Shown: piece by piece, positions 45,737-57,420 of the stretch
Numbering within the stretch: position 1 is the first letter of the stretch
How the letters are laid out: the number at the start of each line of letters is the position of its first letter
Assembly (NCBI RefSeq): GCF_002878395.1
Contig: NC_061115.1
Span: 59,453,462-59,517,461, forward strand
DNA: 64,000 bases
Direction of reading: 5' to 3'
Source of the DNA: Capsicum annuum
Lineage: Eukaryota; Streptophyta; Magnoliopsida; Solanales; Solanaceae
Translations under genes and position numbers: made by a program
The notes under the pieces: model-generated
The model's database searches: none
What the model was told of the DNA's origin: nothing
What the model saw: only the letters and a program-made list of their open reading frames with translations

Positions 45737-47530
45737 TAATCGAGATAATTGCATCATGCCGCGATAATAAATCAGGCGCTAGTGGGAAGAACACCATGTT
45801 GTGTTTTTGTATAGCATTAGTTGAAGTTATTTTGGTGTTTATTTTGATGTTTTGTATAAGCTGAAGGGTTTATGTAGGTGTGCATGTCTGACAGTGCAGG
45901 AAAACAGATGCTGAAAAAGTTTGGGGGTGACCAACGGGTTACCCAATGGATCATCAACGACTTGATGAATCATTGCGGTAGCCGTCAAAGTAAAGTCCAT
46001 AAACCAAGTTACTGGAAGAATCACAATGGGTTGACCGATGGACCGTCGCAGCCTCGATGGACCATCGACTAAACTGTCACCAATGTGCTTGTACCATGGG
46101 GAGTTGTGTTGTTAATATTTTTATCCTTTTATGTGCTATCTAGGAGAATCGGCATGGCTAGGTTGTTTTTAAGTTGTTGTATTTTCATTTCTTGTCTAGG
46201 ATTAATTGTAGGGTTGAAATTTCCTTCCTTAAGACATGTTCTGTTGGTAATGTTGTTGCATGAAATAAAAGTTCCATTCTTGTTAGAACCTTGTTGTATA
46301 TATAAATATGGATGACAACTGAATGTGGCAAAATTGAATTTTTCATTTTTGTATAATTAATTTCTTTTACCAATTGGTAAAGTGTTATTCAACCAGGTGT
46401 GACTCTAATAATGGCATTAGAAATTAGTAATGAAGTAATGCATAGCCATGTGACCTGGATCCTAAGAATTAGTAAGATGGAAACTAACTCAGTGCCTGTG
46501 TGGGTGAGTATTTGTGTAGTTCTAATATAAGTGTTACACCTAGAAATTGCCCGATTCATTAGATATTGTCGTGTGTTTGACCCAATAAGAAAGGATAGTA
46601 GGCCTCATTGTATTGTTAGTCCACTTAGAAAATGATTAACCCACAAAAAATATTGTGTTTCCTTTGTCAACCTTGTTGAGCTGTGTTAATATTTTTTTGT
46701 CCAAATAAGTTTGATTCAATCTCTAGAAGGTGTTAAGCACTTAGCTTTGGCTCTGGTCCAATTATGGACATTGTGTACTTTAACTTAGGCAAAATGCGTA
46801 AGTTGAGGGTGGCTATTGCTGGATTGTTGGCAGCCTAGGAGGTTGAGTTGAAATTGATTTGAGGGGTAGCATCCGTCCCTGGTCTAGTTAGCAATCTAAA
46901 TAGATATTGTGCACCTCAACTTTCTGCATCAGCATAAGTTGAGGGTGGTTGATTATCATCCTAAAAAAACTGTGTTATGACAAGAGCGCCGATGAATAAC
47001 TCCAAATGAATGAAAGGGTCTTTAGTTCTAATGAGTAGCTACAAAAAGGAGTAAAAGAGATTGAATTCTTGTACTTTAAGTCACTTATCTAAATGAACAA
47101 CCCTTACTGAGCCAAAACCCTCATTACAACCCTTATTAAGTCCTACTTGATCTTGGCGAGTCAATCATGAGAGAACATTAGATGACAAGGGCATGTTTAT
47201 AGGTGTATACTGTGTTGGTAACTTCTTTTCTGAGGGTGAGAAGCTTAGTTTTGTCCACGATTTAACTGTGTGATACGAGGTGAACTTCTTTGGAAGTGAG
47301 GGCATGTTGATTTATATCTGTTCTATTTATTTCTTTGGGGTTTTGTATTTGTAGCTGTGAATATGTTGATTAGTACTTAATGTCAATAGTGTATCCATGT
47401 GCGCTGAGATAGCATAACCAAATGGGTAGTGGAATGATTGTTTGATTGTGTTGGTTTTACTGTAAAATGTCCATCATGATTTTGTTCATATATGTATCCT
47501 GGAGTTGAGTTGCTTGAGGAGAAGCAATTG
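45737..47530 (+). other. Post-pol non-coding region of element C
   Basis: About 1.8 kb. The conserved box is at 45752-45790. At 45930-46080 lies a patch with GACCGATGGACCGTCGCAGC and CGATGGACCATCG. A stretch mentioning the same style of words as the tails of A and B (GAGGGTGGCTAT at 46803, TTAGGCAAAATGCGTAAGTT) shows distant similarity to 31190-31215. No gene seen; short frames at 45839-46373 are accidental. Confidence 0.62.
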
Positions 47531-47547
47531 CCTTAATTTAAGGGTGT
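47531..47547 (+). other. Polypurine tract of element C (weak)
   Basis: CCTTAATTTAAGGGTGT precedes the LTR start TGAAGTTTCATC. By position it matches the tract of A, but it is shorter in purines. The flanking words (GTTGCTTGAGGAGAAGC) align with those before the tract of A. Confidence 0.6.
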
Positions 47548-49052
47548 TGAAGTTTCATCTTTTGACGGAACATTTTAGGCCTTTTTCTTAGGATAATTGT
47601 GTGTTTTCAAGCAACCATTGTTGAATTTAACATAGTATTTAGTGTTTTCTGTATAAGAACTGAGAATGAAGAATAACATGGACAATCTGAGCAAAACAAA
47701 GGAAAGTGAACAGCGACAGTTTATTCGACGGACCGTCGATCTTGTGATAAACCATTGGTATAAACCGTTGGCTTAAAGCAGAATTCAAAGACTCTGGACA
47801 TCCCACGACCGAACAGGCGATGGACCATCAACTATGCGATGAACCGTTGGTCTGAACCGTCACCAAGATACAAAACGCACAATTACTGGAAGTACTGCAA
47901 TGGTACAGGCGATGGGTCATCGACCTTGCGATGGACCTTCGATCTAATCGTCGCCCAGAAGTAGAGAATGGAATTACTGGAGACCCAGTGATGGTGCAGT
48001 CAATGGACGTCGGACCTGCGATGAACCGTCACTTGACCCGTCGACCATAAAGTGGAAAATCTGTGTTTGAATTTTAAAACCTCAATTCTGGAATCATAGA
48101 AATACCAAGTATTAGGGTTTAGTCCGTATCTTTTATCATTATTTTCATACTTTATCCTCTATTGAGAACTATGTAACACTTTTTATTGAGGTTTGAATCA
48201 AGAGATTGAGATCTGATTATTAGTTTTTATATTTTCCATTGAAGATTGAGAAGAACAAGATTGTGGCTTTTGTAAGTGCCCTCTTGCAGCCATTTATGAG
48301 CATCAATATATCTTTGATTTCTTATATGGAGATGAGTAGCTAAACTCCCATAACTAGGGTTATGGGAGCCTTGATGTAGAGAACTATTTTGGGGTTGTAA
48401 ATTGGTTTGATTTCTAATATCTATTGAAATTGCATGAATCTTTCTTCATTATAATGATATCTCTTGGTTGCAAACTTGAGAAGTGAGCCCATGAACCCCA
48501 CTTGTCTGATAAGAAAGTGGATATTGGGAAAAGAAGTAATTCACATGAACTCCATAGGTTTACCCTTTGGGGTAATGGGTTGATGCCTTAACAGGATCAA
48601 CCCTCGTGAGAGTGTTATTGAATAATGCATGAATCCTTTGATTTCGAGAGAAGTAAAGGGTGAAACACTCATTAGGTTAAGAAACACGTGGGTAATTCTT
48701 AGAATTCAATAATTTTTGCAGTTGAATACATAAGTTAGAATTCGAACATAAACTCACAACCTTAATTGTTCGAACATCTTGGTGAGCATAATCCTAGTTA
48801 ATCTATACTCATTGAAATTACATCTACATTAACTCTCAGTAGCTGGACTTTTCTGTGACATAAATACGAAAGAACACTGTTAATATTTCAAAATCCCCTT
48901 ATTTTAGAACCTTAGATCAACAGTCTAATAATAGTCACAATACTTAGTGAACACGGTATTCCCTGTGGGATTCGACACCCAATCCAGTTTGGTTCTATAT
49001 TTGACAGCGATCGCTTACTCTCTTATAAGAGAGGTGTAATTTGGGTGTATCA
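47548..49052 (+). repeat. 3' LTR of element C
   Basis: About 1.5 kb. It carries the CG-rich patch at 47720-48050, which includes CGACGGACCGTCG at 47726-47738 and further GCGATGGACC and ACCGTCG words. The 3' end aligns with the end of the A LTR. The start is less certain than the end. Confidence 0.75.
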
Positions 49053-49936
49053 GTTATGATATAATCTTAGAGGATACAAGTGAGGATTTACAGCCTCGTC
49101 AAAAGAGATCCTTAGAAGAAGGATCTAAAAAAGGAAAGAAAAAGGTGGAAAGAAGAGAAGGAGGAATGCAAAGAATAATGCACAGACCTCTGAAGTACTA
49201 ATTTTAGAGAGAGTATAGGTGACACCGATAGTTAAAGTGGGGGATAAATGTTTTGGATCCATATATTATCCCCCCGCTATTGAGATCTTGAGTGCAATGG
49301 CTCCCACTGGTGCCCACAAAGCTGAGATTACCCCGGACACAAGTGAAGCCACTGGAGTAGTAGAGGATGGAGGGATCCCATATCGGACCCCCACGTATTA
49401 GAGTATGAGGGTTATCTAGTTCAAACCATCTATACCCTTTATCTCATCTTTTATTTTGTAGTAATTTTGTGCTATGGGGGCATTGCATGATTTCTAAGTT
49501 GCGGAAGGAGATATACCACTTCCAAAGATTTTGGTTTCCATGTTTCTTTTCCCTTGACTATGCTATCATAGTTAGAACTAGAATTATTAGGTATTTTTAT
49601 TTGATTTTTATGCATTTTTATGAATTATGTGTAACTTAGAGTAAACTTTGATAACCTACATCAATTGAAATTAACAAAGCATCTGAACTTATTGTTGAAA
49701 AGGATAGAAATAATTGAGAAAATAGCCCTCAGCTGAGAGTGTGTGAGGATGTACCAAGTTGGTTTGTGTGTGAAATATAGAACTTCCTCGATTAGTCATG
49801 GTAATTTTACAAAACACAGTAGGAAAGGATCATGGGATATCATTGAAATAAGTCCACTAAAATCCTAAAAGCCTACCAAATGAACAAAATATCCCTTGAA
49901 CCTAATTTTGAGCCTAATTAGACCTTTTCTTTGAAT
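49053..49936 (+). other. Fragment of uncertain origin between C and E4
   Basis: The first part (49053-49400) looks coding: an open stretch at 49219-49401 (TPIVKVGDKCFGSIYYPPAI, then GAHKAEITPDTSEATGVVED) and a charged Lys/Glu/Arg stretch upstream (KRSLEEGSKKGKKKVERREG). I do not recognise the protein. The second part has GGGGGCATTGCATGATTTCT at about 49477, like words in Athila post-pol tails. One reading is that C inserted into another Athila- or Tat-like element and this is its remains. I cannot prove it. Confidence 0.4.
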
Positions 49937-50240
49937 TACCCTACTCACTTTTTCTTTGATTATCATAATTAATACACATATGCATAGGAGCATCCTTTCT
50001 CTTCACAAATGAGACATGAGAACCCCAAGGAGATACATTAGATCTAATGAACCTTTTACTCAATAAGTCCTGCAACTGCTCTTTTAATTCCTTCAACTCT
50101 GTCGAGGCCATCATATATGGAGGGATGGCAATGGGCTTGGTGCCCGGCTCTATATCAGTAGAAAAATTAATATCACAATATAGAGGCATATACGATAAAT
50201 ACATAGGAAACACATCCTAAACTCATGTACAACCCAAAAT
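49937..50240 (-). pseudogene. E4 reverse transcriptase, N-terminal part only
   Basis: The minus-strand frame 49941-50213 carries the start of a gypsy RT: EPGTKPIAIPPYMMASTELK, then LKEQLQDLLSKRFIRSNVSP and WGSHVSFVKRKDAPMHMCIN. Similarity ends after MCINY at about 49965, so the rest of RT, RNase H, integrase and the 3' LTR are missing. The lost part is replaced by the fragment to the left. Confidence 0.83.
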
Positions 50241-50850
50241 GAATCCATATGAGGCGGTGTGGTAACACTAGTATTTTAGACATTGAAATGGAAAAGATTT
50301 AATACCCATTGAATCGAAATTAAGCATATCCTTCCACGCTAACCTTGGCATACTGGATATAGCTAAGGACACGGTCTTAGCATAAAAGTTAAAATAGCAT
50401 GATAAGGAGATAACTAATACATAACTAATATAATATCAAAATCAATCATACATAATACAATCAATTCTACCCAAGACTCACGACCCACAAAGGTAACAGG
50501 AAAAGGCATAACATGGGGCTCACTGGCAACATCAAATCCGGAAGACAAATATGTAGAAACATAGGAGAATGTAGACCCGAGGTCAATCAACACAAAAAAA
50601 GATATGTAGTAAACTTGCACAATAGCTATTATAACTCTATCATAAGCTTCTACCTTGGGTCTCCCAATTATAGCTTAACACTGACCATATTCTCTCCCAG
50701 ATGAAGTAACCCTACGACCACCTCCTTAAGATCCCCTTCTTCTACCTTTAACACATCTAGTTTCAATGGAACCACCCCTACCACTCTATGAACCACGTCC
50801 CACTAAAAATAATAGAGTAGGGCAAAGCTGTGGAGAAGAACCCCACTAAG
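50241..50850 (-). pseudogene. E4 protease (degraded)
   Basis: The frame 50414-50620 shows FVLIDLGSTFSYVSTYLSSG with the active-site Asp, then PHVMPFPVTFVGRESWVEL and MIDFDIILVMY, the closing block where GMDWL is expected. The frames 50241-50410 and 50621-50850 carry the flanking linkers, with stops. The plus-strand frame 50513-50704 is a shadow. Confidence 0.75.
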
Positions 50851-52138
50851 TAGTTCCAACCACATGGTGGGGGTAATCTATGGTCAAATGGCCAAACTCA
50901 TCATTTTCAAAACATCCTCTAGAGCCTTAAACAATCTAAAAAAAAGGTGTAGATAAACTAAAAAAACCACCTTGTCCAAAAGAATTAATTGTGGAACCTC
51001 TATAAGTATGACTTGACACCCATTTACCAAAATCCATAGAACATGAAGGTCTACCACTTGATCTTTGCAATGGGACCTGAACCAGCCTACCATGATAACC
51101 ACGAGGACCTCTACTAGAGAAATATCTATCTCAATAGACATGTCCACTAAACACACCTTAACATATACACCTTCTTGGTGCCTCCCTTGGTAGCCTAGAT
51201 TGTAGAATTGGTCATCTTGTCACTATCATTAGAACTTTGGAAAGAATCCCCAATGACTATAATATAGGTTGTAGCCAATTAATATGTACTATCTAACCCA
51301 TTTACAAATTTCTGAATCTTCTTAGACTTGGTGGAGATGCTAGCGGCAGAATATCAAGATAAGGTGTGAAAATATGACTCATACTTAGAAATTGACATGG
51401 CTTCTTGCTCCAGATGATCAAACTCATCAAACAGATAATTTCTCTAACTATACAACACAAACCTCAATGAGAAGGCCTCAAAAATATGAGTCTAAGTAAT
51501 AGTAGGCAAGCACAAAGTCCTAGCTTACACTTAACTCCATAACACTTAAGGTATCCAAGATTATGAAACTTCTCCTAGTAATCAATGAAGAACTCATACT
51601 CATCCTCGCTAATAGCTCAACTAAAATTAGGCGGACCTAAGTGAATAAGCCTTTAAAATATCTTTTGATCATCAAAGGACATATCTGTACCCAATGCTAT
51701 CAGAGGACTACTAAGTTTGGTAGGCAAAGACCCCATACATGGGGGTACCATAGATGATGGTTGTACGCAAGAAGTAGCAATAACATAGGCAGATGTCAGC
51801 ACTAGGGGTGGAATGTCACTATGAGGAACATCTGGTACACTCAAGAAAACACCCTACAAATGATTCAAGAGTCAACCAAAAGACCCTAAGCACGAGGGTA
51901 TCAATTAAAATCTATGGAACCTGAGCTAGCCCTACCTATCTTATCTAATAATCATCACTAAAATATACAACCTTAGGCTCGGGAGAGGCCTTCCTAGCTA
52001 TTCCTCTAGATAGGGTATCTCCTCATTCCTGCCATCTACCTATGCCAACCACGACCCTTGTATCATCCTCAAATTAGGGTTCCCATATCAGGGTTGCATA
52101 TCAGCATTTGTAGCCTCTCTAGTTCTAGTCCTCACCAT
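50851..52138 (-). pseudogene. E4 gag (degraded)
   Basis: The start ATG at 52136-52138 gives MVRTRTREATNADMQP. Later blocks are MSFDDQKIF and the RLIHLGPPNFS stretch (about 51640-51690), FHNLGYLKCYGVKCK (about 51530-51570), FDHLEQEAMSISKYESYFHT (about 51360-51430) and KKIQKFVNGLDSTY (about 51290-51330). A ruined zinc knuckle lies near 50880-50930, where Cys residues are replaced (CFENDEFGHLTIDY). The gag resembles a different gypsy subgroup from E1-E3, judged by the starting residues and core words. Confidence 0.75.
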
Positions 52139-52332
52139 CTATATAGAAAGAATAAGATACAAGTTTAAAACATTAGGTATAAACAACCCGTACGACAAGG
52201 AATCAAATTAGAGAACTTTTTTCCTAAAGATACCTTATAGACTGTCAAAGATAGATACAAATATCTATGTACCAATCTGAGAGACTCAGTCAGACATCCT
52301 ACTCTCACATTTATGAGACCAATGAACTTGAT

Positions 52333-52346
52333 TGCTCTGATACCAA
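52333..52346 (-). other. Primer binding site of E4 (tRNA-iMet)
   Basis: On the minus strand TTGGTATCAGAGCA, a perfect match to the initiator tRNA-Met complement. It lies two bases from the LTR start TGTCAAGACCC at 52349. Confidence 0.9.
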
Positions 52347-52348
52347 TT

Positions 52349-55300
52349 TGTCAAGACCCAAGAACAAGTTCATAATGGAACTTATTACGTTCCAGGCTTG
52401 ATAAGTAAATTGATCATACCAAAAAAAAAAGAAATACAATAATAAGCAGAGAAATAAAGTAAAAGTAAACTTCTAGAATAAAATCAAGTCACAAACACAC
52501 GCACACACATATATACATATATTTAAGAAAAAAAAAATTCAAAAAAGATACAGAACAACACAAAATTTCTATGTCATAAGTGTGTAGAATCTAACTGTAC
52601 AAACTGAATCTAAAGTACATGATTGATCGCTGCAATAAAAAATAAGAACATCCAGATATGTACGAAGAAATCTGGGGTGTATTACAAAGACATAGACAAC
52701 TGATACCACAAATATCTCAAACTAACAATATGATCCCAACCTCCGTGTATCGTATTCGTGCTAGGATCTGCATCGATAGGGCATAGTAGGGATAAGTATG
52801 GCCCGCTTGGACTCAGTATGTTACATAGGCTAAATGAGAAAAGTAGAAAATAATATAAATAAATAAATATGAACACATCACCTACAAATAGAAAAGTCCT
52901 AAATGGTAGCTCACACTATCTCCACTAATAGTTATAATGTAAATACAGAAATAAAAACAACACAGATATATACAAAAAATATACTAAAACTAAACACAAG
53001 TCAAGAGTAACTATGTAAATCATGAATATAGATACAATGCAATGCGATGTAATGAGGATGGGAGAAATGTTAACAGCCATCGCATGACTTTCTGTGTAGA
53101 TCAACCAAGCCTGTAGTAGCTAAGATAGAACCCACGAGGGCTTCGCAGTCCATATAGAATATCACATATCTCAAATCTCAACCCACCTCTCCAACTTGTG
53201 TTCATGGAGAGGCTTTCTATAAAAATGTCTCACTTTTATGCAATAACAGTATTCCAATAGTACTAGTATCTCATAAAGATATATGCATATAATGAGGATG
53301 TAATGCTCACAATAAACTCAATAGCAAGATATCCAATCCATGCAGCATAACAATAAGTGAGACCAAAATTTAACTCAATATGTCTACAATTCATGATTAT
53401 CAACTACAATTAGGCATCATCAAAATAAATATGCATTTAAGACATTATTAATGTCATATTAACATCTAGCTCCAACATTTGTATAATAATAAAGTAAACC
53501 AACGGTCAAAAAATTCTAAAAACAATTTAAGCCCTTACACGGGCATTTTATCTATCTTAAGGTATTTAAATGCATAAATAAAGCAAAAGATGTCAAATAA
53601 ATCCTCCACATGGGCAACATGCAATATCAAATATTTTAAGTCAACAACAACAGATTATAAGCCTCTACATGGACACACAATGATAATAATAATAATCTTA
53701 AAATATAAACCCCATAGATATTTTTCCAAACCCATAGCATATTTGTTACAACTCGAGCCGAGACCCTGGCCATGATGAGCATCTCAAACCATGAAGGCCC
53801 GAGCTCCCTTTTCTATCTGTCTATCATGCACAACGTTAATATAATATAAAAAATATGGAAAGTTAACAAAACAGAAACATGGTCATTCTCTTAGTTCAAC
53901 TAAATAATACGAACTAGAGTTATAACATTCAAGATACATAACACCAGTCTATGAAATCTCTAACAATCCAAAAACAATATCTGTCTGAAAGCTGGGACAA
54001 GGCCCTCAATTGGACTATGAATTAAAATCAAAAAATAATATTCCATAAACAAGGCATTTCGAAATAAGGGAGGCTCACCAACTACACACTTCGGATGGAC
54101 AAATCTATGGCTTAGTGAGACCCCAGGACTGAATCTTATATCCTGAAATATAGGGGGGTCAATACAAATGTACTGAGAGTATTTTATAAGCAGTGAACAT
54201 AAGATAATACATGGGCATACTTTAAAGAACTTCAAAAAAATACTTGGAAATTATGACTCACTCTTTATTTTACTTCTGAGCTAGATGGTACACCCTATAA
54301 TCTATAATTCCATGGGCTATATGGAATTCTCCCTTGACTCGGCATCCAATCCCCTAAACCAAGTTTGTTGCAAGGATTGGGGTTATTAGTAAGGGAGACA
54401 CGCAAGATCACAAAGCAGGGTGCCATAATCCCAATCAAATAAATATGTCATGGTAGTGCACAAGATAACAAAGCAGGGCTCCTAATCATAGTTCCAAATT
54501 GGGAAAACATGAATCAAGGTACATAAGATTACATAGCAGGGTACCAAAGTCCCATGTCGGCAAATCACGATTTCCAGTATGGAGTCTTTTAACTCATGCT
54601 TTCTTTGGGTAACCATCAAACTCTTAAGCCCAGTATTAGCCTCTTATAAGAAAACATGCATCATGCTTACAGAACATTCTTTTCTAATTCTCTCAAGGGC
54701 AATTCATAATGAGGTATCGCCATACCCCGACTTGGAAGTCATTTATATCACATCATTCCACAACCCTTCTCATTCAAATCATTAATATGACCATCCAAAA
54801 GAATTTATTTCATTAAACACACGTATATTGGCTATCAAAAATTTAATACTCAAGGAATTATCATTGTACATAAACTAGCCCCAAAATTTGGTTAAACACA
54901 ATTCTTATAATCAAAAGGGGCTATTAAGTCATGCTCTCATAGTTCACAACTCATGCAATAAAAAGTACATAAACGTCATCATAGAATAAAATAATTCACG
55001 TTTCATATTCAAAAATCATTTCTCAAGTTCAAAGCACTTCTATACAAAATTGTAAATCAAGATTTATGAATGAAACGCCATAATCATTAGTGTTTTTCTT
55101 AATTTGTCTTCACAACGCAAACCCTTTACTATATTAACATACTTGATTAACTTTAAATCTTGTTAAAATTCATAAAAACACATGCCGGTGAGATTAGGAT
55201 AGCCCCACCTACCTTAGATTACTTAGTTTGGAGAATGAAACTCAAATCTTGACTTGTTTCATGGAAATCTTGAACTTAAAGGTTGAAATTTATACCTTTG

Positions 55301-55788
55301 GAGAAGGTTTAGGGTTTTGTTTATGAGAAAAACTGATAAATTTTGAGCATATAATCCCCAATAGACGTTTTAATCTTCTGTTTTCATAACTTGGGGATAT
55401 ACGGAAAAGAAAAGATTGCTCTTCAAAATTAAAAGTCGCAGTTAAAATCCCACTATAAAGGAACACCGTATCTTGATGGATGCCTCATCCCTATAGTCAC
55501 CGCAACGTGGTGCAATCGGGGTGACATTCTCTTTTTGAACTCCAAACACGTCCCGAACCTCGTTTGAAAAATTTGAAACTTTTTCGAGAATTTCTTTTAC
55601 ACCCCTGAACATGAATCAACTCAAAAATTTATGTCTTGGAGTAGGGAAGATTGATTTAAAAATTGTTCAAGTTTAGGAGCTTAAAATATGGCTAAGTCCG
55701 TTTAACACTTAGAAAAATTTCAGGTTGTAAGTCCTCTATGCATGCTACTAAGGGTGGTATTAAGTCGGGAATGCTATGGGGTGTTACA
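52349..55788 (-). mobile_element. 5' LTR of E4 (about 3.4 kb, possibly compound)
   Basis: It begins TGTCAAGACCC beside the primer site and reaches GGGGTGTTACA at 55788. No second copy exists in the window, so the length is not confirmed. At 53747 TGTTACAACTCGAGCC looks like another LTR start. The sequence after 55788 (ATATTTTACC) resembles the place where other elements here have their polypurine tract. So this may be two LTR pieces joined. A CG-rich patch (CACCGCAACGTGGTGCAATC) lies at 55495-55525. It holds repeated words near 54380-54560 (CAAGATCACAAAGCAGGG and relatives). No gene. Confidence 0.6.
54390..54555. repeat. Short degenerate tandem repeat
   Basis: Three imperfect copies of about 65 bp with the core ACAAGAT-ACAAAGCAGGG-(T)CC are visible near 54402, 54460 and 54525. 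They lie inside the E4 LTR region. Confidence 0.6.
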
Positions 55789-57230
55789 ATATTTTACCTA
55801 TTTATTAATTACTCGGCTCAATCTAAAAAAGTTAAGCCATAACATACCCCGAAATGATAAATTTCAAACCTAAAATGCTTTAAAATGGAGCTTTCCCCTT
55901 TTATAAGGCCTTGAAATCAACTTCAACAATCAAATATAGCATCTTTACGATAAAAGAAAGCTAATAATACTTATACTACCTATATTTGAGCCAGGTCCAA
56001 AATGATTTCAAAAATGAAAGGAATAAAATCAGAATTTTGTGTTAGAATTACATTCCTCAAGGCTACAGGAGTCTATAGTTGAAAGCCTACGTGAAAAACT
56101 ATTTAAAATGAGGTCTAAATCGAAGAAAACTCATTTTTAAGATTTAGCGGTAAAGACTCAAAATCTTATTTCAAAATCATAACAAAAAAATATTTTCAAA
56201 CATCTAATAATGGAAAATAATGTAGATATGATTTGGGAGTTTACACAAGAAATATTTGTGAGAAAACCCTACGAAATTGCCTCTTCCCAAAGCATGGTAG
56301 TCCAAAAATAATGAAAAATCGCAAAATCAAGCTTATTACAATGGTTATTGCCTAAGCAGCTAAATGGCCGCTAAAGTAGCTATAGCTTAAATGATACTTT
56401 GCCACTAAAGAAACTATTACTTAAGCAGTCTTAGGCCGCTAAAGCGGCTGCTTCCTAAGCAAATCTTGGTTACTTAAGTGTCTGCCCTAGATATCAGCAA
56501 ATGTTGATTTTAGAACAGATCCTCGGGGTTCGATCAGGCCCCTACAGAGACAAATCCTATGATACAAGACCTTTTTCAATGTATTGGAATCAATGACGAC
56601 ATTGAAATTTTGAGAAAATATTGTTTTCAATATATTAACCCCAAGGACCCCTTTTTCACTATTTTCCAAATGAAGGGTCAAAATACAATAAAAGTCCCAA
56701 ACCCTAACCAACCAAGTAAGTAATTCAAATTTCATTTAACAGAACTAATGTAACTATCCAAAGAGCCATCGACACTAAGAACAAATGTTTATCAAGGTCA
56801 ACTATATGGATTTTATGCCTGTAAGATCCACAAAATCGTCAAAATTATTTCCAATTCATTGGAAATTGTGTTAATCGTTCACACCTCAAAATCACCATGT
56901 AGCAACTACGAAGAACGGAAAAATGAAAAAACATATAATAATCAAGATTTCACACTTTAAATCATTACAAATTTCAAGATCGTTGTCACCCTTTATCTCT
57001 CTCTCTTCTAGTAAAGCACTAATCTTGTCCGTTGTTTGTTCGAGCTCATAGACATATGCCTTATCAGAATTATTTAGAGCTTCGTGGTTGTAATTTTTAT
57101 TATTCTATCCATAATGAACCCTTTCTGTGGTTAAATCACATATTATATAGATCTACTCGCGTGTGGGTAAGTAGTTAGAGAACTGCTTATCCTTAAAAAT
57201 AAAGTAGAAAGTTCTAAGAACGGCTTCTCA
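55789..57230. other. A+T-rich DNA, probable repeat remnant
   Basis: No coding similarity. It contains an internal patch at 56340-56465 built from GGCCGCTAAAG, CTTAAGCAG and CCTAAGCA words, with a perfect inverted repeat GCCGCT-AA-AGCGGC at 56435-56448. Such patches occur in U3 of the other LTRs here, so this is probably a decayed LTR. The minus frame 56487-56735 is likely chance. Confidence 0.45.
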
Positions 57231-57247
57231 AATATATATATATATAT
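57231..57247. repeat. (TA)n microsatellite
   Basis: A run of about eight TA units directly beside the MITE-like end that follows. Confidence 0.85.
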
Positions 57248-57420
57248 ACACTCCCGTTGTTCAATTTATATGGCATAGTGATTTGTAATTCAGACATGAA
57301 ATCTTTAAATTTTTTGAAATAAAATTTATATTTTTAAAAATACAAAAAAAATAAAAAAAATCTATGTTAGAATAATTGATAATTCAAGATATTTAAAAGT
57401 CAAATAAAAATTTACCTTCA
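57248..57420. mobile_element. MITE-like fragment (Stowaway type?)
   Basis: CACTCCCGTTGTTCAATTTA and then TATGGCA resembles the well-known plant Stowaway-type end starting CTCCCTCCGT. The TA run next to it would suit a TA target site. I could not find the opposite inverted end, so it is a fragment or a chance match. Confidence 0.35.

Larger units (their letters stand above)
44371..49052 (+). mobile_element. Athila-like element C (5'-truncated)
   Basis: Only the 3' half of a plus-strand Athila-like element remains: the last residues of RNase H, integrase, the post-pol region, polypurine tract and 3' LTR. It abuts the broken E3 LTR at 44371. Its integrase shows what A and B have lost. The LTR end TTTGGGTGTATCA and the conserved run around TTCCCTGTGGGATTCGAC (about 48957) match the LTR of A. 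Confidence 0.83.

Noticed and set aside
52333..52346. Possible tRNA gene at a tRNA-like sequence
   Set aside because: Only the complement of the 3' end of tRNA-iMet is present, next to an LTR: a primer binding site. The same holds for the tRNA-Asp matches at 17391 and 26142.
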